Below, one piece after another: positions 28,541 to 37,494 of a stretch of DNA of 64,000 bases. The stretch spans positions 124,001 through 188,000 of the forward strand of contig NZ_SCMB01000001.1 of assembly GCF_014323605.1 (NCBI RefSeq). The letters are read 5' to 3'. A model generated the notes under the pieces. That model was not told where the DNA came from. It saw only the letters and a list, made by a program, of their open reading frames with translations, and made no database searches. Every line of letters starts with the position of its first letter. Position 1 is the stretch's first letter. The stretch comes from Lactobacillus kimbladii (GTDB taxonomy: Bacteria; Bacillota; Bacilli; Lactobacillales; Lactobacillaceae). Position numbers and translations under genes: made by a program.

Positions 28541-28580
28541 AAATAATAACACATTTGAAATTACCCTCAAATGTGTTATT
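28541..28580 (-). terminator. Terminator of the PTS/GH3 operon
   Basis: 14-base perfect arms (28545-28558 and 28567-28580) around an 8-base loop, followed on the minus strand by ATTTTT. Confidence 0.88.
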
Positions 28581-28610
28581 AATTTTATTAATGTATATCT
28601 CCTAAAATAT

Positions 28611-29081
28611 CTATTTAGGCAAAGATCCAATCACTGTTTGTGAATTAACCTGACCCATATTAGTTTGGTCAAAATCAATATTCTTATTATTCAAAATAAT
28701 CACAATTACGTCGGTCTCCTTGCCCGCCTCTTTTGTCCGCTTTAAATCGAAATTAGCAAGTAACTGACCTCTTTTGACCTTATCACCCTTCTTTACTTTA
28801 ATGGTAAAAGGGGTTCCGTTAAGCTCAACGGTGTCAATGCCCATGTGTATCATTATTTCTGTTCCATTTTTACTTTCAATGCCAATAGCATGTTTGCTTG
28901 GAGCCAACATAGTTATAACTCCCGTAATTGGAGAATAAATCTCCGTATCCGCAGGAACTACCGCAAAACCATCACCCATTTTTTTAGAGGCAAACAATTC
29001 ATCATTAACTTCAGCAATTGTTTTAAAAAGACCTGAACATGGGGAATAAATAGTTTCATTTCTCTTGAAAAAATTAAGCAT
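28611..29081 (-). CDS. PTS glucose-type EIIA protein
   Basis: A stand-alone IIA-Glc/Crr-like domain, 156 residues. Family landmarks: SPITGVITMLAP, the phosphorylated His in MIHMGIDTVEL, and KKGDKVKRGQLLANFDL. The ATG at 29081 (MLNFFKRN) has GGGAGGG four bases upstream. It lies 10 bases after the GH3 gene and supplies the IIA domain that the EIIBC of the same operon lacks, so phosphate would pass HPr to this IIA to IIB. Confidence 0.93.
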   Translation of the reverse strand: MLNFFKRNETIYSPCSGLFKTIAEVNDELFASKKMGDGFAVVPADTEIYSPITGVITMLAPSKHAIGIESKNGTEIMIHMGIDTVELNGTPFTIKVKKGDKVKRGQLLANFDLKRTKEAGKETDVIVIILNNKNIDFDQTNMGQVNSQTVIGSLPK

Positions 29082-29091
29082 ATTTCCCTCC

Positions 29092-30804
29092 CTAGATATG
29101 TGTATCCCAATAAGTGCAGAATGCATTAACTGGACTCTTACCTTTAAATGGAGATTTGCCTAGCAACTTATCTACTAAAATTGCTGGAACATATTCATTT
29201 GCGGTATAAGCATTGATATAAGTTTTTACCATTGGAACATCCTGCAAGTGATATGGATTAGCGATTGAAATAAAAATAGTAGGGATTTCATGTACAAACC
29301 AAGGAACGTTATAGCCCATTGGCTTAAGCCAATTTAACCTGACGGTTGTTTGATTGCTGGCTGTTTTAACATTAGCAAAATATATTACAGTATCAAACCT
29401 GGCTTTTAGTTCTCTGACTGATCCATTAACCATTAAATTCTTTAAATCTTCATTTTCAGGATCAAACACAGTTACATTAAATCCTTCATCTTTTAGTCTT
29501 GTAATAAAAATACTTGAAACAGGAGGTTTGCCACTAGCACTGACAACATCACCTATAACGAAAACCAGAATCTTCTTGTTTTTCTGCAATGTTAAAGGTA
29601 GAACATCTTGCTTATCTTTAACTAAAGTAATTGACTCATCTGCTAATTCTTTAGCCCATTTAACATGTTCTGGACATTTTAAAACTTTTAAAGCCTCTTT
29701 TTCAGGAACCAAAGTATTATTTCTTTGCTTTAAAAATAAGTGCAATGCTTCTTTTGTAGCTAATACTCTAGTAACAGCATCATTCAATCTGTCTGTTGAT
29801 ATTACGCCCTCGTTCACTGCATCAAGTACAAAATTAAAATCTTCTTCCAAGTCTCTGGTAAATAAAAGCATGTCACAACCAGCATTAATTGCTTGAGGCA
29901 ACAGCTCTGCTCTTTTTCCTTGTGAACTAAAACCGGCCATGTTAGTAGCATCACTTGAAATCAAACCATTAAATCCTAGTTTCTCTCTTAATAAATCATG
30001 AAGCAATTCGTATGATAGAGAACCAGGATAAATATCTTCATCTTTCACATCTGGATTAAAGTATCTGGTATAAGCAGGTTGATAAATGTGACCGGCCATT
30101 AACGTCAGTGCTCCATTATCAATCATTGCCTGGTAGATCCTGCCATATGTTTTATCCCAATCAGAAACGCTTAGTGAGTTAACTGATGTCAGAAGATGCT
30201 GGTCGCGGTCATCAACGCCGTCTCCTGGGAAATGCTTAATTGCGACTGCCATACCTGAACTTTGGCATGCTTTCATATATTCCTGGGCCATTGATATGAC
30301 AGTATCAGGATTATCACCGTATGTTCTAACGTTTATGATCGGGTTAGCAAAATTTTTATTAAAATCTACTACTGGAGCAAATGACCAATTACATCCCACA
30401 GCGGCGCCTTCACGAGCAGAAATTAATCCTAAGCGGTATGCATTCTTTTTATCATTAGAAGCCGCTACTTCAATTTGCCTGCCGTAAAATGTCCCATCAG
30501 TACCTATGCCGTCTCCACCAGATTCAAGGTTGGCTCCAAGCAAGAGCGGTATTGGGGAAACTTCCTGAATATAACGCTGCAAGGCCTGAATGCTAGAACT
30601 CTTTTGCGGACGAAACATCATGCCACCAGGCCGATAGTTCTCAATAACCTCTTTTATTTCTTGTTCGGTTGAATAATTGCCCAATAAGCAAAATAATTGG
30701 CCCACTTTTTCTCTGACTGTCATCTTAGACATGAGCAGTTCAATATTATCAATCTGCTCATCTTTCAAGTAGAATGGATTGCCCTTTAAATTTATTTCGG
30801 TCAT
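29092..30804 (-). CDS. Glycoside hydrolase family 3 protein (NagZ-like)
   Basis: A 570-residue GH3 enzyme without a signal peptide, so cytoplasmic. The NagZ-type loop IKHFPGDGVDDRDQH carries the His of the Asp-His dyad typical of beta-N-acetylglucosaminidases. The nucleophile region is LISSDATNMAGF. A C-terminal domain follows (DESITLVKDKQDVLPL). Activity on a GlcNAc-containing disaccharide imported by the adjacent PTS is inferred; beta-glucosidase activity cannot be excluded. The ATG at 30804 is favoured by GGAG eight bases upstream; a TTG two codons earlier is too close. It sits between the EIIBC and EIIA genes. Confidence 0.88.
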   Translation of the reverse strand: MTEINLKGNPFYLKDEQIDNIELLMSKMTVREKVGQLFCLLGNYSTEQEIKEVIENYRPGGMMFRPQKSSSIQALQRYIQEVSPIPLLLGANLESGGDGIGTDGTFYGRQIEVAASNDKKNAYRLGLISAREGAAVGCNWSFAPVVDFNKNFANPIINVRTYGDNPDTVISMAQEYMKACQSSGMAVAIKHFPGDGVDDRDQHLLTSVNSLSVSDWDKTYGRIYQAMIDNGALTLMAGHIYQPAYTRYFNPDVKDEDIYPGSLSYELLHDLLREKLGFNGLISSDATNMAGFSSQGKRAELLPQAINAGCDMLLFTRDLEEDFNFVLDAVNEGVISTDRLNDAVTRVLATKEALHLFLKQRNNTLVPEKEALKVLKCPEHVKWAKELADESITLVKDKQDVLPLTLQKNKKILVFVIGDVVSASGKPPVSSIFITRLKDEGFNVTVFDPENEDLKNLMVNGSVRELKARFDTVIYFANVKTASNQTTVRLNWLKPMGYNVPWFVHEIPTIFISIANPYHLQDVPMVKTYINAYTANEYVPAILVDKLLGKSPFKGKSPVNAFCTYWDTHI

Positions 30805-30821
30805 TTGCAATGCTCCTTTTC

Positions 30822-32267
30822 TTAAATATTATTTGTTTGCTTTTTTGGTTTGCAAAAAATGAGGGTTAAGCAAAATGAAATTGCCATGGAAATTAATACT
30901 ACTATCACTGCACTAATAATATCGGAAAAATTAGTAGCATTAGGAGAAAGGAAGCAAGGGAAAGCGAATATACCTTGTCCACCCATTTGATAAAATTTAA
31001 CTCCCATTAACATTGCTAAAATACCACCAATAGCTGAAGAAATACAACTAATGAAAAATGGTTTTTTCAGTGGCAAAGTAACACCATAAATTGCCGGCTC
31101 AGTAATCCCAAAAATTGCTGGAAAAATTGAAGCAATAGTATTGCGCTTCTGCTTAGTATCTTTAAGGATCAAAGCCAGTGCACAAAGCGCTGCAAGCTGA
31201 GTAAAAGGACAGGCTATATTGGCGGCAAAAATAACATCAAATTTTTGTGTGGCTAAATTGTTCAGTACTATTGGGATAATGGCATTGTGCACGCCAAAGA
31301 TTACTAATATTTGCCACATTCCTCCAATAAAGGCACCTAATAAGATTGGACTAAGTTTATATAACTCTTTTACAATCCAAGCAATAATATCTGACAACCA
31401 AATTGATACTGGACCAACTACTAATAAAGTTAGTGGCACAATCACCAATATGGTTATTAATGGTACAAGAAAATTTGCCACGGATGCCGGACTGATTTTT
31501 TTAGCAAAACGTTGGACATAAGATGCTGCCCAAACTGCAAGGATAATAGGAATGACAGTCGAAGTATAGTTATTTAACAAAACAGGTATATGTAAGAAAG
31601 TTAAATAAGCCTTAGTTTGAAATATCGTACCCGACAAAACTGTTGCTGCAGCTTTTCCTGACATTGCCTGTATCAAAGTAGGATAAATAATTGCCGTACC
31701 AATAACAAGCGAGGTCATTTGATCAACATGAAATTTTTTACCAGCAGTAACCGCTAAAAATACTGGGAAGAAATAAAATAATGCATCTCCAATAGCATAC
31801 AATATAATATATGTGCCATCTGTATTCTTTAAGACACCCGCTGTAGTCAAAATTGCCAGTAGTCCCTTAACCATACCGCTTGCACATAAAACGCCCAAGA
31901 TCGGCACAAAGATACCAGATAAAAGGTCTACTGCTTTATCCCATAAGGACTGTTTTTTATCAATTAGTTTCGTATCTTCTTTCAGGGCCTCTTCGTCTGC
32001 TACAGTTTCTCCTCCGCTAAAGTGGTAGAGGCTGTTAATCTCGTCAAAAACTGATTCTACGTGCATGCCAATCACTATTTGATATTGCCCGTTAGCCTGG
32101 ATCACGTCAACTATTTCTTCGTTTCCTTTAAGGGCTTCGGTATTCGCCTTGCTTTCATCTTTTAAAACAAAACGCAATCGGGTAAAACAATGAATTAATG
32201 AGACAACATTGTCCTTTCCACCGATGTTTTTTACTATAAATTTACTCAATGAGGTATATTTTCCCAT
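30822..32267 (-). CDS. PTS EIIBC, beta-glucoside/sucrose/trehalose family
   Basis: A 481-residue membrane permease of the PTS glucose superfamily. The IIB domain is N-terminal with the phosphorylated Cys in HCFTRLRFVL. IIC follows with about ten membrane segments, including NAIIPIVLNNL and the conserved GITEPAIYGVTLPLKKPF. It has no IIA domain; a separate EIIA is encoded two genes downstream. The sugar is not readable from sequence; the partner GH3 suggests a beta-linked amino-sugar disaccharide. Two bases separate it from the antiterminator gene. Confidence 0.94.
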   Translation of the reverse strand: MGKYTSLSKFIVKNIGGKDNVVSLIHCFTRLRFVLKDESKANTEALKGNEEIVDVIQANGQYQIVIGMHVESVFDEINSLYHFSGGETVADEEALKEDTKLIDKKQSLWDKAVDLLSGIFVPILGVLCASGMVKGLLAILTTAGVLKNTDGTYIILYAIGDALFYFFPVFLAVTAGKKFHVDQMTSLVIGTAIIYPTLIQAMSGKAAATVLSGTIFQTKAYLTFLHIPVLLNNYTSTVIPIILAVWAASYVQRFAKKISPASVANFLVPLITILVIVPLTLLVVGPVSIWLSDIIAWIVKELYKLSPILLGAFIGGMWQILVIFGVHNAIIPIVLNNLATQKFDVIFAANIACPFTQLAALCALALILKDTKQKRNTIASIFPAIFGITEPAIYGVTLPLKKPFFISCISSAIGGILAMLMGVKFYQMGGQGIFAFPCFLSPNATNFSDIISAVIVVLISMAISFCLTLIFCKPKKQTNNI

Positions 32268-32268
32268 T

Positions 32269-33132
32269 TTATTTCTCCTTTGAGATTATGTTTTTCAACA
32301 TATTGTGAATATGAAGTACTAAATAGGCGCGTTCTTCCTGATAAATGGTGATGCCAAATTTTTGAGCAAAGTCATCACTGAGACTTTTCACACAATCTTT
32401 TTCCCTTTGATATTGTTTATCAGAGAAAACAACTAGCAGAGAAGAATTAACGTCATTTTCTTTATAATCATTATCTAAAATTCTTTGAGCAAAAAAACGA
32501 ACATGAGTATCAAAGCGCTGATAATACAGTGGATCTGCTTTCTCAGCAAAATCGATCTTAAAATAATCAAAAACGTAATTCGTAACCCAATGAACTATCT
32601 CAACTACACGATAACCGTTAAAATCTCCCTTATTTTCCAACTCACTGTTCACTACATGTAAAGCAATTGTGGCTGCTTCGTCTTCAGCCAAAATGCAACC
32701 AGTCATATTACGAATTAATTTGATGCCAAAAAGACCAACTTCAAACTCTTGAGGGTAAATCCTTTTTATATCTAAAATCAATGGATTCGAAATTTTTATG
32801 CCCTTTTTAGCCTGCTCAACTGCTCTGTAAATATGATCAGTTAAAGCTACGATTAGACTTTGATTTAACTCCTGTTTTAACTTTGATTTTGCCTTGTCAA
32901 CTATGTCATTAGCAATTGCATAATATTCAATTGGTATATTAACCAACAATTTTGCCATAGCTGAGGAGATCTCTTGAGGTAATACTGGAAAATAATATTC
33001 TATTTTGCTTTCATCAACTTCATCGCCAACATGTTTTCCGAAAGCTATTCCTCTTCCTGTAACAATTAATTCTTTACCTTTGTCGTCGACTACAAAAGAA
33101 ACATTATTGTTGATCCCACGCTTAATAAACAC
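32269..33132 (-). CDS. BglG/LicT family transcriptional antiterminator
   Basis: RNA-binding antiterminator of PTS operons, 287 residues. The N-terminal CAT domain (KRGINNNVSFVVDDKGKELIVTGRGIAFGK) binds the RAT hairpin. Two PRD domains follow, with the regulatory His residues in ALTDHIYRA and ALHVVNSE (PRD1) and in YQRFDTHVRFFAQR (PRD2). GTG start with GGAGG eight bases upstream. It is the first gene of the operon and a RAT/terminator lies in its own leader, so it controls itself and the PTS genes; dephosphorylation of PRD1 when sugar is present would activate it. Confidence 0.95.
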   Translation of the reverse strand: MFIKRGINNNVSFVVDDKGKELIVTGRGIAFGKHVGDEVDESKIEYYFPVLPQEISSAMAKLLVNIPIEYYAIANDIVDKAKSKLKQELNQSLIVALTDHIYRAVEQAKKGIKISNPLILDIKRIYPQEFEVGLFGIKLIRNMTGCILAEDEAATIALHVVNSELENKGDFNGYRVVEIVHWVTNYVFDYFKIDFAEKADPLYYQRFDTHVRFFAQRILDNDYKENDVNSSLLVVFSDKQYQREKDCVKSLSDDFAQKFGITIYQEERAYLVLHIHNMLKNIISKEK

Positions 33133-33154
33133 TCAATTCTCCTCCTTTCAATAA

Positions 33155-33219
33155 AAAATAAAAACCTGCTTGCACACAAGAACCAAATTGATGATTTAAA
33201 TTGTGTGACAAACAGGTTT
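33155..33219 (-). terminator. Conditional terminator in the PTS operon leader
   Basis: On the minus strand AAACCTG...CACACAA (33219-33201) pairs with TTGTGTG...CAGGTTT (33179-33162), with an internal loop. A T-rich tract follows. Its 5' arm overlaps the RAT sequence. Confidence 0.85.
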
Positions 33220-33252
33220 AGCTTACTTAATAATCATTAGTAATAACTATCC
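33215..33252 (-). promoter_or_regulatory. RAT (ribonucleic antiterminator) for the LicT-type regulator
   Basis: Minus strand: starts GGATAGTTATTACT and ends AGTAAGCTAAACC, matching the LicT RAT pattern (GGAT-GTTA ... GC-AAACC). It overlaps the first bases of the terminator. The central loop is somewhat longer than the usual ~30-base RAT. Confidence 0.75.
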
Positions 33253-33265
33253 GATAGTCATGTTT

Positions 33266-33294
33266 ATTTTACCCGATCAAATGGGTTATGTAAA
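33266..33294 (-). promoter_or_regulatory. PTS/GH3 operon promoter
   Basis: TTTACA (33294-33289), 17-base spacer, TAAAAT (33271-33266) on the minus strand. Transcription would start just before the RAT. Confidence 0.75.
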
Positions 33295-33311
33295 TATAAA
33301 TTAGCAAATAC

Positions 33312-33326
33312 TGCGTAACGCTTTCA
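33312..33326 (-). promoter_or_regulatory. Possible cre (CcpA) site
   Basis: Minus strand TGAAAGCGTTACGCA: the first ten bases match the cre half TGAAARCGYT, the rest diverges. It lies just upstream of the PTS promoter -35, a plausible place for catabolite control. Confidence 0.4.
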
Positions 33327-33421
33327 GAAAAAGTTTTTTTAATTTTCAAATCATCATCTTTTAATTTTGTCTATCAAAGCATATAATTACTTTTATCATT
33401 CAATTTAAGTAAGGTAAAAAT

Positions 33422-34729
33422 ATGAAAAGACAACTAAACTTTTTCGCCGCTCTAGCCACTGTCATGGGCACCATGATTGGTGGCGGTGCTTTTTTCAAAA
33501 TTGCTAACATTTCAGCTTTAACTCACAATGCCTGGCTAAGTATCATAGTGTGGCCATTTGCCGGTTTCATTACTCTAATGGCAGGATTAAGCATAGCTGA
33601 GTTAGCGTCAATATATCCCAAAGATGGTGGACCCGTCAGATATCTGGAAGAAATATATGGTCCCAAAGTTGCCTTTTTGTTTGGCTGGTCGCTAATAATC
33701 GTCTATTATCCGGCAAATATCGCTGCACTTTCAATCGTATTTGCGACCCAACTAAAAGAAATACCGCATTTTAAAGACTTATCTACTACAGTGATTGCTC
33801 TAATCGTGATGCTGGCAATTCTTTTGATCAATTGGATCGGATCAAAATTGAGTGGTCAGGTACAAAAAATAACTTTAGTTATCAAACTATTGCCGATTGC
33901 TGCAATAATAATCTTTGCTTTGTTTTATAGTGGACCTAATCAGCTAGCAGGTGCCCCAGCGCCTAAAATAGCATCTGCTTCGGGAGCTATGGCCTTCGGA
34001 CAAGCTCTTTTAGCTGTGCTTTTTGCTTATGATGGTTGGTTAAGTATCGGCAACTTAGCAAGTGAAATCAAAAATCCCGCAAAAACTTTAGCCCAAGCTA
34101 TTATTTGGGGACTTTTTGGAGTAACGATCATTTACACTCTTCTTAATTGGAGTTACGTTAGAGTTATTCCCTGGTCAAAAGTTGTAGGTAATCAGACAAC
34201 AGCTCTACTTACCGCCAAAAAATTATTTGGTAGTGTGGGGGGTACTTTGGTTGCTACAGGTATTTTAGTTTCAGTGTTTGGTGCCATTAATGGCCACCTT
34301 CTTTTGGGATCCAGAATGCCTTATGTTTTAGGCAAAGAAAAGAAATTGCCAGCTGCAAACTTTTTCAGCAAATTAAATTCTAAAACTATTGTGCCTACCA
34401 ACAGCATGATTTTTGAATGCGTAATTGCAACCATTATGATTTTTTCTGGTACATTTGATTCATTAACCAACATGCTGGTTTATGTTTCCTGGATTTTTTC
34501 AATATTATTATTTTTAGGTGTCCTTATCTTACGTAAAAAACAACCAGATCTTTTACGACCGTATAAAACTCCCTGGTATCCCATTCCGCCGATTCTAGGA
34601 ATTTGTGGTGCTTTATTCATTGTTGTTACCACAACGTTAACCCAGCCACTTTTGTCACTTACAGGTATTTTACTGACCCTTAGTGGCTGGCCGGTTTATG
34701 TTTATGTGCAAAAGAAAAATCGAACTTAA
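33422..34729 (+). CDS. APC family amino-acid permease
   Basis: A 435-residue integral membrane transporter with about 12 hydrophobic segments. The substrate-binding first helix has the APC GxG-like pattern (TVMGTMIGGGAFFKI). Further landmarks are ELASIYPKDGGPVRYLEEIYG and FAYDGWLSIGNLASEIKNPAKT. It resembles SteT-type exchangers of the LAT branch; the substrate is unknown. ATG at 33422 with an AAGG-type site; TATAAT at 33384-33389 is the probable -10. Divergent from the PTS operon and monocistronic. Confidence 0.9.
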   Translation: MKRQLNFFAALATVMGTMIGGGAFFKIANISALTHNAWLSIIVWPFAGFITLMAGLSIAELASIYPKDGGPVRYLEEIYGPKVAFLFGWSLIIVYYPANIAALSIVFATQLKEIPHFKDLSTTVIALIVMLAILLINWIGSKLSGQVQKITLVIKLLPIAAIIIFALFYSGPNQLAGAPAPKIASASGAMAFGQALLAVLFAYDGWLSIGNLASEIKNPAKTLAQAIIWGLFGVTIIYTLLNWSYVRVIPWSKVVGNQTTALLTAKKLFGSVGGTLVATGILVSVFGAINGHLLLGSRMPYVLGKEKKLPAANFFSKLNSKTIVPTNSMIFECVIATIMIFSGTFDSLTNMLVYVSWIFSILLFLGVLILRKKQPDLLRPYKTPWYPIPPILGICGALFIVVTTTLTQPLLSLTGILLTLSGWPVYVYVQKKNRT

Positions 34730-34778
34730 TTCAAGTATTAAAAACTGTATTAAAGACTTTTATAGAGATAAAAAATAT

Positions 34779-34808
34779 AGCCTTGGAGTTTTTTTCTATT
34801 CCAAGGCT
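34779..34808. terminator. Bidirectional terminator between the permease and DUF3021 genes
   Basis: AGCCTTGGA and TCCAAGGCT pair perfectly; T-rich sequence follows in both directions. Confidence 0.85.
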
Positions 34809-34828
34809 TTTATATATTTCAAAATTAT

Positions 34829-35218
34829 TTATTTTTTAGAATTTCTTTTTTTAATTCTAGAATTGATTTTATTCACCGTGTGTACTTGCGACAGAATAAC
34901 GATCAGCCAAATAACGATATAAACTAAGACAAAGACACCAACCAACCAAAAATTAATCGGCCACTTATTTATCCAGCACATTAATAACACCAGCAAAAAT
35001 GTGCCTATGATATGAACACTAAAGGCAATAGCAGTTGGTACATCCATTGCAAAAATCATTGATAAAATTCCTATTAACCCTGAAATAATAAAAACAGAAA
35101 TAACACCTAAACGGGTAGGAATACTAGGAGAAGCAAAAGTCAGTATGATCAAATAAGTAGCTGCACCAAAGCCCACACCGGTAAAGAAATAGTTAATGAA
35201 ATTACTTAATTTCCTCAT
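34829..35218 (-). CDS. DUF3021 membrane protein
   Basis: A 129-residue protein with four hydrophobic segments (GVGFGAATYLIILTF; VISVFIISGLIGILSMIF; IAFSVHIIGTFLLVLLMCW; FWLVGVFVLVYIVIWLIVIL) and a basic tail, the DUF3021 pattern. In streptococcal LytTR regulatory systems a membrane protein encoded next to the LytTR regulator restrains it; that role is inferred here from pairing alone. Its ATG is two bases after the LytTR stop, so the two are translationally linked. A plus-strand frame across this stretch is a shadow. Confidence 0.83.
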   Translation of the reverse strand: MRKLSNFINYFFTGVGFGAATYLIILTFASPSIPTRLGVISVFIISGLIGILSMIFAMDVPTAIAFSVHIIGTFLLVLLMCWINKWPINFWLVGVFVLVYIVIWLIVILSQVHTVNKINSRIKKRNSKK

Positions 35219-35220
35219 TT

Positions 35221-35673
35221 TTATAGCCCCAATTCTTTTTTTAATGCCGGCAAATATAATCTGGAAACGTCAGCTTTTAAATTATTTTTTAAAAGTGCGA
35301 TCATATTTCCTTCAAAGCCTACTTCTATCGATTCCAGAAAATTAATATTGATAATGCCATGTTTAGAAACCTGAATAAACCCATCACCCAATTTTTCAAG
35401 TACCTGATATAAGCGACCAGTGGTTTTTATTATGTCTTTAGTAGTATAAAATGTGATATCTGTTGTTTGGATTTCTACTTTAATAATCTCAGTAGGTTTA
35501 ATTGTGACTATGCGGTCTTCTACCTTAATTGGTAAAAGATGATATTTCTTTTCGCCGAATTTATGCAAATAATCTATTAAATTATCAACTACTTCACTTT
35601 TTTGAGCTGCCTTAATTTCAACTTCAATGTCTTCTTTGTTTAAAGCAGAATCTGTCTTAAATTCAATCTTCAC
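35221..35673 (-). CDS. LytTR-domain DNA-binding regulator without receiver domain
   Basis: A 150-residue transcription factor. The C-terminal half is a LytTR domain (IVTIKPTEIIKVEIQTTDITFYTT, YQVLEKLGDGFIQVSKHGIININFLESIE). No phospho-receiver is present, so activity is probably set by the partner membrane protein or by abundance rather than by a sensor kinase. GTG start. It follows the ABC permease by one base and precedes DUF3021 by two, so the four genes ATPase-permease-LytTR-DUF3021 form one operon. Confidence 0.9.
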   Translation of the reverse strand: MKIEFKTDSALNKEDIEVEIKAAQKSEVVDNLIDYLHKFGEKKYHLLPIKVEDRIVTIKPTEIIKVEIQTTDITFYTTKDIIKTTGRLYQVLEKLGDGFIQVSKHGIININFLESIEVGFEGNMIALLKNNLKADVSRLYLPALKKELGL

Positions 35674-35674
35674 T

Positions 35675-36520
35675 TTACTTATTGCGCCTTCTATCAGTGA
35701 TAAGCGAAAGCATAATAATCACTAAAATTAGTATTGCAATCATTAATAGCAAAACAAGCATATTATTTAGCCTGTTACTATTAATTTTGAACTGTATCCC
35801 TAAATAATTAATTAAATGCCGTTTTACATTAGTGGGGAGAGTAGCTAATGTCGGTTTAAGTAAAAAGCCTCTTAGAGCAGCTGCCTCATAACTACTTGGT
35901 ACTAATTTTACCAAATTTTGTGCTCCAGAAACCAATATACCATATGGTAAATAAGTCGCAACCGCGAAACCGGCAGCGGCACCTAAAACAGTAGAAAATC
36001 GGCTAAAAGTAGTACTGGAATGCATGAACAGCACAATTATCTCATCGAGTAAAGTCGCTGCAATTGCACCCATGAAAATAAATACAAGCCCAGGTAGGTA
36101 TGCTTCTTGCGGAATTCTTACTTTATCTACCAGTGCAAAATACGCAGCCATCACAATAAATGTAATTATTTGCATAAGAAAGCTAACTACTACCCCGCTC
36201 AAAACATATGCAAGATTCTGTTTGAATTGTGATAAACCCGTCAGTTGAAAATCGGCAACAGCATGAGTTTCTTGATCAGTAACTTGCTGGCCAAGAGCTT
36301 GAAAAGCCGTAGTAATACCAGAAACTGCAACAATACCGGCTATCATCCACAAATCTAATATTTTAGTAACATGTGGTAAATTTTGCCAACTTTTTTCTAG
36401 ATTGTTTTGCAAAAAGCCAATATAAATAAAGAAAGATATCAGTGCACCGAGGCATGACATAATTACACCAGTAATGTTAGAAAAATAGATTTTTAAATTT
36501 CTGCGAAATAAAGCAACCAT
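35675..36520 (-). CDS. ABC-2 type transporter permease
   Basis: A 281-residue membrane protein with about six segments, starting from a basic N-terminus (RRNLKIYFSNITGVIMSCLGALISFFIYIGFL). The ABC-2 layout and adjacency to a soluble ATPase indicate the membrane half of an exporter. The substrate is unknown; bacteriocins, antibiotics or lipids are typical for such LytTR-linked transporters. One base separates it from the ATPase gene. Confidence 0.88.
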   Translation of the reverse strand: MVALFRRNLKIYFSNITGVIMSCLGALISFFIYIGFLQNNLEKSWQNLPHVTKILDLWMIAGIVAVSGITTAFQALGQQVTDQETHAVADFQLTGLSQFKQNLAYVLSGVVVSFLMQIITFIVMAAYFALVDKVRIPQEAYLPGLVFIFMGAIAATLLDEIIVLFMHSSTTFSRFSTVLGAAAGFAVATYLPYGILVSGAQNLVKLVPSSYEAAALRGFLLKPTLATLPTNVKRHLINYLGIQFKINSNRLNNMLVLLLMIAILILVIIMLSLITDRRRNK

Positions 36521-37375
36521 TTATTGTATCTCCTTCCCAGTTATCTGCAAAAATGCATCATTGATAGTTCCTTTAGAATAAGTAAAGTCAGCGATATTTT
36601 CCTGATTGTTTTTTAATAATTCAACGGTTTCTTGAGCCGATAGAGCATCAATTTCAACTTGCTTACGATTAAGCCGAATAACTTTTTGATTAGTGTTCAA
36701 GGCCTGAATGTTATCAACAGTAAGTATTAATTTATTAGGAGCAAATTCATTCTTGATCGTTGCCGCAGAACCACTGGCTAAGATTTGACCATTTTCAAGA
36801 ATATACATTTGATCAGCATTTTCAGCTTCTTCTAAATAATGCGTTGTCAAAAAAATAGTGAGTTCTTGTTGTTGTTGCAGTTTGGTTAACAATTCCCAAA
36901 TAGCATTTCTCGTTTGAATATCAAGCCCTGTAGTTGGTTCGTCTAGAAACAGTAAATTCGGTTTACTTATCAACGCACGGGCTATATCTACCCTTCTTTT
37001 TTGACCACCTGATAAAGTGCCAAACTTTTGCTTTAAAAAGTTTTTAATGCCGATTAAGTCAATTAATTGTTCAAGCCATTCCTGTGAAAATTTGGGGTAC
37101 ATCTTTGCTCTTAAATAAAGATTATCTTTAACTGTTAACTCGTTATCTAAAATGCTATTCTGAAAAACTAAGCCTATTTTCAAATCTGCCGCATATGAAA
37201 TGACACCTGAAGTAGGCTTTAATAATCCGGTTAGCATATTAATCGTGGTAGATTTACCCGCACCATTTGTTCCTAAATAAGCAACAAGCTGTCCCTCTTT
37301 AATTTGAATATTTGCTTTATTCACTGCAATTTTTTTACCAAATTTTTTAGTTAATTCCTGAGTTTCTATTAGCAT
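36521..37375 (-). CDS. ABC transporter ATP-binding protein (ABC-2 partner)
   Basis: A 284-residue soluble ATPase: Walker A GTNGAGKST, Q-loop LVFQNSILDNELTVKDNL, signature LSGGQKRR, Walker B LLFLDEPTTGLD, H-loop LTTHYLEEAE. The C-terminal extension (VDNIQALNTNQKVIRLN) is common in exporters of the DrrA/CcmA type. The start is taken at the ATG 37375 because the longer TTG and GTG options lie too close to AAGG. First gene of the LytTR cassette. Confidence 0.92.
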   Translation of the reverse strand: MLIETQELTKKFGKKIAVNKANIQIKEGQLVAYLGTNGAGKSTTINMLTGLLKPTSGVISYAADLKIGLVFQNSILDNELTVKDNLYLRAKMYPKFSQEWLEQLIDLIGIKNFLKQKFGTLSGGQKRRVDIARALISKPNLLFLDEPTTGLDIQTRNAIWELLTKLQQQQELTIFLTTHYLEEAENADQMYILENGQILASGSAATIKNEFAPNKLILTVDNIQALNTNQKVIRLNRKQVEIDALSAQETVELLKNNQENIADFTYSKGTINDAFLQITGKEIQ

Positions 37376-37494
37376 AATTAACACCAACCTTTTTAATTTA
37401 AATTAATCATACTAATAAAAACCAAATTTGAAGCACAATATATAATAAGTGAACATAGAAGAAACACAAAAAGCTAAAAATAAGACATGAAAAT

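Noticed and set aside
34683-34922. A 79-codon plus-strand frame after the permease gene
   Set aside because: It crosses the bidirectional terminator and the opposite strand of the DUF3021 gene, and has no start signal of its own.
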